Source: Hymenobacter sp. DG25A (GTDB lineage: Bacteria > Bacteroidota > Bacteroidia > Cytophagales > Hymenobacteraceae). Taken from it: DNA of 64,000 nucleotides. The stretch covers positions 124,001 to 188,000 of the forward strand of contig NZ_CP012623.1 of the NCBI RefSeq assembly GCF_001280305.1, in the 5' to 3' direction. Shown here piece after piece: positions 59,033-64,000 of the stretch (the stretch's first letter is position 1; every line of letters begins with the position of its first letter). The notes under the pieces were generated by a model. The model saw only the letters and a list, made by a program, of their open reading frames with translations. It did not search any database and was not told the origin of the DNA. The position numbers were made by a program, and so were the translations under genes.

Positions 59033-60223
59033 TTACAGCTTCTCACACACCAGCACCATCAAACGGCCGCGCAAATCGGTGGTGGCAAACAGGTATAGCT
59101 CGCCGCCTTCCCGGATACCGGTGCGGTGGCGGAAGTCGGCTACCGAGTCGGGGAAGTTGCGGGTGGTGACGTGGGCACGTACTTCCGGGCCCAGGTGGGC
59201 ACGCAGGGCATCCCGGTCGTAGCGCTCGGTGGCCCGAATGCGGAAAATGCGGCCGGGAAAGTCGGCCCGAAGCGTATCCGAGGTATACAGGTGGCTGTGC
59301 TGGTGCAGCTTCAGCAGCTCAAAAGCCGTACCGATGCTCCGGAAACCACCGGCCTTCAGAATGGCGCAGTTGGGCTCGTACAGGTACTGCTGGGGCTCGG
59401 CGTAGCGCGGAATGGCGCGGGCTTCCCGGGCCCGGTTAAGGCGGAATTCCTGCTGGGTGCCATCCCGCTTCATGTTAATAGTGAAGCGCTCCGGGTCAAC
59501 GGCAGGTTCCTGGCCCAGCTCATATAATACCTCCTTACACTCATTATCCACGGCCACCACCCAGAGCCGCCGCACGTGCGCCAACTCCTCCAGGGCCTGC
59601 TCAATATCCAGCATAGGCGAGGTTTTGAGCAGCACCCGGTCGGCTTTGTGCAGCAGCAGGGGCATAATGCGCAGAATATCGGGCTCACAGTCCTGCAGTC
59701 GGTAAATTTTGCGGGCGGCGGTGTCGCGGCGAGCCGGGTCCAGGTAGAGCCAGTCGAAGTGCTGGTCCGTGTTTCTTAGAAACTGAACGGCATCGGTAGC
59801 GTGGCACACCACATTATGAATGCCCAGCTGCAGCAGGTTATACTGCACTACCGCTACCAGCTCGGGGTTGCGCTCCACGTAATGAACCTCCTGTACCTGG
59901 GTGGCAAAATAGCTGCTGTCTACGCCAAAGCCACCGGTCAGGTCGGCCAGGAGCGTAGCGCCGCTCACCAGGCTGGCTTTGAAAGCGGCCGTGCGGTCAG
60001 AGGAAGCCTGCTCTACTGAGAGGGCGGGGGGAAAGATCAGATCAGGATTGGCGGCCCAGGCGGGGAGCTTGGTGCGCGCTTTCTGGCGGGCCTGAATTTG
60101 CCGTACCAGCTCCGGTACCGGCAAGCCCGGATAGCGGCGGGCCTGTAAAGCCAGCTTGGCGGGGTCTTCGTGCAGGTTATCGGCTACGTATTGACGCGCC
60201 GCTTCAGGCAGCGGAAATTCCAT
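59033..60223 (-). CDS. SAM-dependent methyltransferase with THUMP-like domain
   Basis: 396 residues. The N-terminal ~80 residues form a helical segment (QYVADNLHEDPAKLALQARR). The methyltransferase core has motif I LLADLTGGFGVDSSYFATQV near 91, EVHYVERNPELVAVVQYNLL near 113, and the substrate-proximal motif LYLDPARRD near 159, resembling RNA/DNA base methyltransferases. The C-terminal part (about 310-396) matches the THUMP-like domain (TLRADFPGRIFRIRATERYD, VTTRNFPDSVADFR). Probably modifies RNA; target unknown. Terminator at 60250 separates it from the next minus-strand gene. Confidence 0.8.
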   Translation of the reverse strand: MEFPLPEAARQYVADNLHEDPAKLALQARRYPGLPVPELVRQIQARQKARTKLPAWAANPDLIFPPALSVEQASSDRTAAFKASLVSGATLLADLTGGFGVDSSYFATQVQEVHYVERNPELVAVVQYNLLQLGIHNVVCHATDAVQFLRNTDQHFDWLYLDPARRDTAARKIYRLQDCEPDILRIMPLLLHKADRVLLKTSPMLDIEQALEELAHVRRLWVVAVDNECKEVLYELGQEPAVDPERFTINMKRDGTQQEFRLNRAREARAIPRYAEPQQYLYEPNCAILKAGGFRSIGTAFELLKLHQHSHLYTSDTLRADFPGRIFRIRATERYDRDALRAHLGPEVRAHVTTRNFPDSVADFRHRTGIREGGELYLFATTDLRGRLMVLVCEKL

Positions 60224-60249
60224 AAATCAGGGCTAACATACAGAAAAAA

Positions 60250-60272
60250 GCCCATCCTTATGCAGGACGGGC
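60250..60272 (-). terminator. Intrinsic terminator downstream of the exported protein at 60313
   Basis: GCCCATCCT / AGGACGGGC stem with one mismatch; on the minus strand followed by TTTTTT. It lies between two same-strand genes. Confidence 0.7.
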
Positions 60273-60312
60273 CCTTTTGAAAGAGGGGCGTATAAAATAC
60301 AGCGCGCCTAAA

Positions 60313-60912
60313 CTAGCGCACCGACCAGCGCAAGGCCAACTGCGGGTGCGTACCCACCGCCGTAATGCCTACGCCACTGGGGGCGAGACGTTGCAAAGCG
60401 CCCGTGCGGGCCGCCGGTTGTCCGGCGTTATAGGCTTCCACCGTGCGGCGGAAATGCTCGTTGGTGTTGCGGCTAATCAGCACATTGGCCAGCAGGCTGA
60501 AAGCTGCCACGCCAATGGCACCGCGCTGGGCTTGGCTGAAGTACTGCTTCTCATCCTTGGCCAGCACTTGCTGGCTATACAAGCTCAGGGAGCCTAAAAA
60601 CACCAGCCGCTCGCCCAGATACAGCCATTTCTGCCGACGGTAATGGTTGAGGTTTTTCAGCGCCTCCGGATTATCGGCTACATAAGGGCGCAATTTTTGA
60701 CCGAAGAAACCAGCGTTCTGAAACTTCTGGTCGTCCCCCGTGGCAAAATAAAAGTTCTTCTGGGGGCCGTTAAAGCCCCGGTCCTGGTCTTCCGGACTGA
60801 GCCGGATAACGGCAGGCGCCTGTTGCGCCCGTAGCGGGGCAGCAAACAGCACAAAAAGAAGAACAAATAGCAGGTGTGCAGGCCGGTGCAGGCCAAGGCG
60901 TGTTAAGAGCAT
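60313..60912 (-). CDS. Exported protein, function unknown
   Basis: 199 residues. Signal peptide with a long hydrophobic core (AHLLFVLLFVLFAAPLRAQ). Polar, helix-forming middle (FQNAGFFGQKLRPYVADNPE, NLNHYRRQKWLYLGERLVFL), one hydrophobic stretch (GAIGVAAFSLLANVLIS), and a strand-rich end (HPQLALRWSVR) that may close a small barrel. No domain recognised. On the minus strand TAGATTTG ends 4 bases before the ATG. Confidence 0.6.
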   Translation of the reverse strand: MLLTRLGLHRPAHLLFVLLFVLFAAPLRAQQAPAVIRLSPEDQDRGFNGPQKNFYFATGDDQKFQNAGFFGQKLRPYVADNPEALKNLNHYRRQKWLYLGERLVFLGSLSLYSQQVLAKDEKQYFSQAQRGAIGVAAFSLLANVLISRNTNEHFRRTVEAYNAGQPAARTGALQRLAPSGVGITAVGTHPQLALRWSVR

Positions 60913-61046
60913 AATGCAAATCTAACGGTCTGCGCAACAATAAATTGCTAACTCCGGATTAAAAAAATTTCATTTCCCGACTCAACAAAACGTCTCGGTC
61001 TTACGTTCTGTCCGCAAATCATTTTTTTACCCTGATTTATCCCAAC

Positions 61047-61760
61047 ATGAAAACGACCTTCCCGCATTTCCTCCGTCCATTTCTGTTTTCCTCCCTTGCC
61101 CTGGCCTCGGTACTAACCAGCTGCAGCAATGATGATGAAGACACCGTAGCACCTGTAGTGCCCGGTACCGGTCAGGCTCAGCTAATCCACGTGGCCCCCT
61201 ACAATAAGGTCAAGTTTGATTTCGTGGTAAATGACAAGAAGCTGGTAGACGTAGACTATGGCAAAAACACTGGTTACAAGACCGTAGACATCGGTAGCGC
61301 TACCATTAAAGTGAAGAACAGCACGTCACAGGCCGACGTTCTGCCCGGCTTCTCGCAGTCTTTTGAGAAAGACAAGAGCTACTCGGTATTCATCTATAAC
61401 CCCACTGCCTCTACTCTGGGTTCCCTGGTCACCACCGATGATCTGACTACCCCCGCAGCCGGTAAAGCCAACATCCGTTTTGTGAACACGGGGTTTGATG
61501 CCGGTGCCATTACCCTCACGGCCGTTGGGTCTACTCCTTTCTTTACCAATGTAGCCTACGGCACTGCGGTTGCCTTCTCACCCATTGAGGCCAAAACCTA
61601 TTCGCTGGAAGCCCGCAATTCGTTGGGTGTTACGCTGGCTACCAAGTCCAACGTGTCCTTTAGCGACGGCAAGAGCTACACTGTAGTCCTGCGGGGCCGC
61701 AACTCGCCGGCCGTACCCGCCGATGAAGCGCTTACGCTGGACGTCATTCAGAACAAGTAA
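61047..61760 (+). CDS. DUF4397-type lipoprotein
   Basis: 237 residues. Lipobox LASVLTSCSN. The mature part is strand-rich with two related Ig-like units: QAQLIHVAPYNKVKFDFVVN, then KANIRFVNTGFDAGAITLTA, the pattern of the DUF4397 cadherin-like family of Bacteroidota lipoproteins. A Val/Pro linker after the acylated Cys. Likely periplasmic or surface anchored; role unknown. Terminator after it at 61780. Confidence 0.75.
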   Translation: MKTTFPHFLRPFLFSSLALASVLTSCSNDDEDTVAPVVPGTGQAQLIHVAPYNKVKFDFVVNDKKLVDVDYGKNTGYKTVDIGSATIKVKNSTSQADVLPGFSQSFEKDKSYSVFIYNPTASTLGSLVTTDDLTTPAAGKANIRFVNTGFDAGAITLTAVGSTPFFTNVAYGTAVAFSPIEAKTYSLEARNSLGVTLATKSNVSFSDGKSYTVVLRGRNSPAVPADEALTLDVIQNK

Positions 61761-61779
61761 CCAGGGCGTTTGCCCCTGC

Positions 61780-61818
61780 AATAACAAAGCCCGGCCAGGT
61801 TGGTCGGGCTTTGTTATT
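61780..61818 (+). terminator. Intrinsic terminator after the DUF4397 gene
   Basis: AATAACAAAGCCCGGCCA (61780-61797) pairs with TGGTCGGGCTTTGTTATT (61801-61818), one G-T pair, short loop. Confidence 0.8.
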
Positions 61819-61842
61819 ATATCTAAGGCGCAACTTTTTGGC

Positions 61843-61850
61843 TACCTTTG
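61843..61850 (+). promoter_or_regulatory. Predicted -7 box of the ahcY promoter
   Basis: TACCTTTG, exact TAnnTTTG, 28 bases before ATG 61879. No clear -33 box. Confidence 0.5.
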
Positions 61851-61878
61851 CGGTTGATTCGCAAACATTTTCTGCATC

Positions 61879-63189
61879 ATGGTTGAGACGACTTACGTTC
61901 CCTACAAAGTAAAAGACATGTCGCTGGCCGAGTGGGGCCGCAAAGAAATCCGGTTGGCGGAGGCAGAGATGCCCGGCCTGATGGCCCTGCGCGAGGAGTA
62001 TGGCGCCAGCCAGCCGCTGAAAGGTGCCCGCATTGCCGGCTGCCTGCACATGACGATTCAAACCGCCGTGCTCATCGAGACGCTGATTGCGCTGGGTGCT
62101 GACGTAACGTGGTCGTCGTGCAATATTTTCTCCACTCAGGACCACGCCGCTGCCGCTATTGCCGCCGCTGGCATTCCGGTGTATGCCTGGAAGGGCATGA
62201 ACGAAGAAGAGTTTAACTGGTGCATTGAGCAGACCCTGTGGTTTGGCGAAGAGCGTGAGCCCCTGAACATGATTCTGGACGATGGCGGCGACCTGACCAA
62301 CATGGTGCTGAACCAGTTCCCCGAGCTGGCCGCTGGCATCAAAGGTTTGTCGGAAGAAACCACCACGGGCGTGCTGCGCCTTCTGGACCGCGTGAAAGCC
62401 GGTACCCTCCCCATGCCCGCCATCAACGTAAACGACTCGGTTACCAAGTCGAAGTTCGACAACAAATACGGCTGCAAAGAGTCGGCCGTAGACGCTATCC
62501 GTCGCGCTACCGATGTAATGATGGCCGGTAAAGTGGCCGTAGTAGCCGGTTACGGCGACGTAGGAAAAGGTACCGCCGCCTCGCTGCGTGGTGCCGGTGC
62601 CCGCGTTATCGTAACGGAAATTGACCCCATCTGCGCCCTGCAGGCCGCTATGGACGGTTATGCCGTGAAGAAAATGGCTGAAGCTATTCCGCAGGCGGAT
62701 ATCGTGGTAACCGCTACCGGCAACTGCGACATCATCACCGAGGAGCACTTCCGCGCCCTGAAGGACAAAGCCATTGTCTGCAACATCGGCCACTTCGATG
62801 ATGAGATTGATATGGCTTGGCTGAACGGCAACTACGGTCACACCAAAGACACCGTGAAGCCCCAAGTTGACCTCTACACCATTGATGGCAAAGAGGTAAT
62901 CATTCTGGCAGAAGGTCGTTTGGTGAATCTGGGTTGCGCCACCGGCCACCCTTCGTTCGTGATGTCGAACTCCTTCACCAACCAGACGCTGGCCCAGCTG
63001 GAGCTGTGGACCAACACGGCTGCCTACGAAAACAAAGTGTACACCCTGCCCAAGCACCTCGATGAGAAGGTAGCCCGCCTGCATCTCGCCAAAATTGGCG
63101 TGGAGCTGGAAGAGCTGAAGCCCAAGCAGGCTGCTTATATCGGCGTAGACGTACAAGGCCCGTTCAAGTCGGATCTGTACCGCTACTAG
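61879..63189 (+). CDS. ahcY: Adenosylhomocysteinase (S-adenosylhomocysteine hydrolase)
   Basis: 436 residues. Motifs: [20 protein letters not shown] near residue 54, [16 protein letters not shown] near 78, the NAD-binding signature [20 protein letters not shown] near 217, [14 protein letters not shown] near 302, and the C-terminal [20 protein letters not shown] and FKSDLYRY. It hydrolyses S-adenosylhomocysteine to adenosine and homocysteine using bound NAD. Single gene with its own promoter box and terminator. Confidence 0.97.
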   Translation: MVETTYVPYKVKDMSLAEWGRKEIRLAEAEMPGLMALREEYGASQPLKGARIAGCLHMTIQTAVLIETLIALGADVTWSSCNIFSTQDHAAAAIAAAGIPVYAWKGMNEEEFNWCIEQTLWFGEEREPLNMILDDGGDLTNMVLNQFPELAAGIKGLSEETTTGVLRLLDRVKAGTLPMPAINVNDSVTKSKFDNKYGCKESAVDAIRRATDVMMAGKVAVVAGYGDVGKGTAASLRGAGARVIVTEIDPICALQAAMDGYAVKKMAEAIPQADIVVTATGNCDIITEEHFRALKDKAIVCNIGHFDDEIDMAWLNGNYGHTKDTVKPQVDLYTIDGKEVIILAEGRLVNLGCATGHPSFVMSNSFTNQTLAQLELWTNTAAYENKVYTLPKHLDEKVARLHLAKIGVELEELKPKQAAYIGVDVQGPFKSDLYRY

Positions 63190-63205
63190 GTCGTTCGGCT
63201 AATGC

Positions 63206-63248
63206 AAAACAAACCCCGCCCGGCACTGCGCCGGGCGGGGTTTGTTTT
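63206..63248 (+). terminator. Intrinsic terminator after ahcY
   Basis: Perfect stem AAAACAAACCCCGCCCGG (63206-63223) with CCGGGCGGGGTTTGTTTT (63231-63248), extendable by one G-C pair, then TT. Confidence 0.9.
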
Positions 63249-63276
63249 TTAATACCTATGGACTGGCGCTGTATGT

Positions 63277-63972
63277 CTAATAGCTTTCTTTAAGTGTATA
63301 GACCTCTTCTGGCGCTAAGCGAATAGTGTCGTGGGTGCGAGTACTAATGCTGTTTTTCTCCTTGAGGGTTTCTATATCTATCGGCTGATTTGCCGCTACT
63401 TCAACTGTAGTTGTAAAAGCACCGCGCCAAGGCATTACGATCTTATACCACGACTCGGGGTACGGATTAGGAATGGCGCCAATGTTAAAATTAAAGGACG
63501 TATAAGCATAGTACGGGCTAGCGGCTTGCGTCGGATTACTCACTTCTAGCTTAATAAACGCTTTGCGAGGCAGTAACCAATCATTGATAATAGTGGTGTC
63601 ACGGGTTAAGCCATCAAACTGCGCTCCTCCAATAGAGTGGTCGTTTACATATGCTTTGGAATGAAGCGTATGTACCAGTCTGAAATAACCATTCTGTAAT
63701 TCATCGTCCTTGATGAAGAAACGCAACTTATAGTAGCCATTCGCATCTGTCTTCGTCGCGGCTTTGCGACGAATGATAATGTTATAAGTGCTTGGCTGAT
63801 TTTTCCACTGAACTTCTACTGGCATACCCGCAATTCCTTTTGCGCCGTCATCAGTCACATAGCGCCCTTTAATAATGGTGCATGATCCGGAACAGGTAGG
63901 CTCCACATCAGTCTTGCGGCAACCGAGTAACGATAAGGTGGCTAGCAAAAGCAGTTGTATATATGATTTCAT
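63277..63972 (-). CDS. Lipoprotein with carboxypeptidase-regulatory-like domain
   Basis: 231 residues. Lipobox LSLLGCRK. An Ig-like regulatory domain near 30-120 (TIIKGRYVTDDGAKGIAGMP, ATKTDANGYYKLRFFIK) followed by another strand-rich region (AFIKLEVSNPTQAASPYYAY, AFTTTVEVAANQPIDIETLK). No enzyme motif. Base composition is clearly more AT-rich than its neighbours, suggesting later acquisition. Role unknown. Confidence 0.7.
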   Translation of the reverse strand: MKSYIQLLLLATLSLLGCRKTDVEPTCSGSCTIIKGRYVTDDGAKGIAGMPVEVQWKNQPSTYNIIIRRKAATKTDANGYYKLRFFIKDDELQNGYFRLVHTLHSKAYVNDHSIGGAQFDGLTRDTTIINDWLLPRKAFIKLEVSNPTQAASPYYAYTSFNFNIGAIPNPYPESWYKIVMPWRGAFTTTVEVAANQPIDIETLKEKNSISTRTHDTIRLAPEEVYTLKESY

Positions 63973-64000
63973 GTATACTATTTGAAAGGCGTATGTAGAC

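Noticed and set aside
61744..63156. 470-residue open frame on the minus strand
   Set aside because: Antisense shadow of ahcY, which has all diagnostic motifs.
1..64000. CRISPR array, insertion sequence, prophage, rRNA
   Set aside because: No regularly spaced repeats, transposase, phage structural gene or rRNA sequence seen. The two long inverted repeats lack a transposase.

Overview
The window looks like a chromosomal segment of a Hymenobacter-like bacterium (Bacteroidota, Cytophagales). This is inferred from gene content and signals, not from a database search. The evidence is: GC-rich housekeeping genes (39 of 60 bases in one metK line); Bacteroidota-type -7 boxes (TAnnTTTG) ahead of many genes; start codons without Shine-Dalgarno sequences; TonB-dependent receptors; two secreted proteins with type IX secretion (T9SS) C-terminal domains; many lipoproteins; and an rpsU / xerC / hpf neighbourhood.

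Layout. 1-8.4 kb: secreted PQQ-type sugar dehydrogenase (cut by the window edge), exported amidase, GNAT acetyltransferase, HD hydrolase, S9 peptidase and a predicted outer-membrane protein. 8.6-12.8 kb: metK, hpf, xerC, rpsU and an acyl-CoA dehydrogenase. 13.0-19.8 kb: polysaccharide export operon (Wza-like lipoprotein, Wzc-like tyrosine kinase, PHP phosphatase, SDR enzyme, then a TPR protein) behind a near-consensus promoter. 20-24.2 kb: phosphosulfolactate synthase, an esterase, a spermidine-synthase-like protein, DedA and aroE. 24.4-30.3 kb: a TonB-dependent receptor and a sigma-factor-linked membrane/beta-barrel protein, both interrupted by an apparent one-base deletion. 30.5-35.4 kb: a 14-repeat RCC1-like secreted protein and uvrB.

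35.5-46.4 kb: DUF421 protein, a stand-alone CheB, a 1007-residue CheB-CheR-PAS fusion and two large PAS histidine kinases, with no receiver domain, CheA, CheW or MCP. 46.6-51.6 kb: tRNA-Gly(CCC), small membrane protein, GNAT, an alpha/beta-hydrolase-like lipoprotein without its nucleophile, a B12-binding-type radical SAM protein and a divergent small Cys/His protein. 51.6-54.2 kb: a probable metal-response unit, made of an HMA-AraC fusion regulator, a Met/His-rich outer-membrane protein and, between them, a terminator-like hairpin whose T run touches the start codon. 54.7-58.2 kb: cobalamin riboswitch, BtuB-like receptor and YncE/BtuG-like propeller lipoprotein. 58.3-64 kb: 3-methyladenine glycosylase, a THUMP-like methyltransferase, two exported proteins, ahcY and a lipoprotein.

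Between genes there are many strong hairpin terminators, two copies of one long REP-like inverted repeat (24.24 and 58.91 kb) and another nested palindrome at 21.8 kb. No CRISPR array, insertion sequence, prophage or rRNA was seen. The features most worth following are the metal-response unit with its start-codon hairpin, the receiver-less CheB/CheR/kinase cluster, the two frameshifted surface proteins and the hairpin enclosing the xerC start codon.
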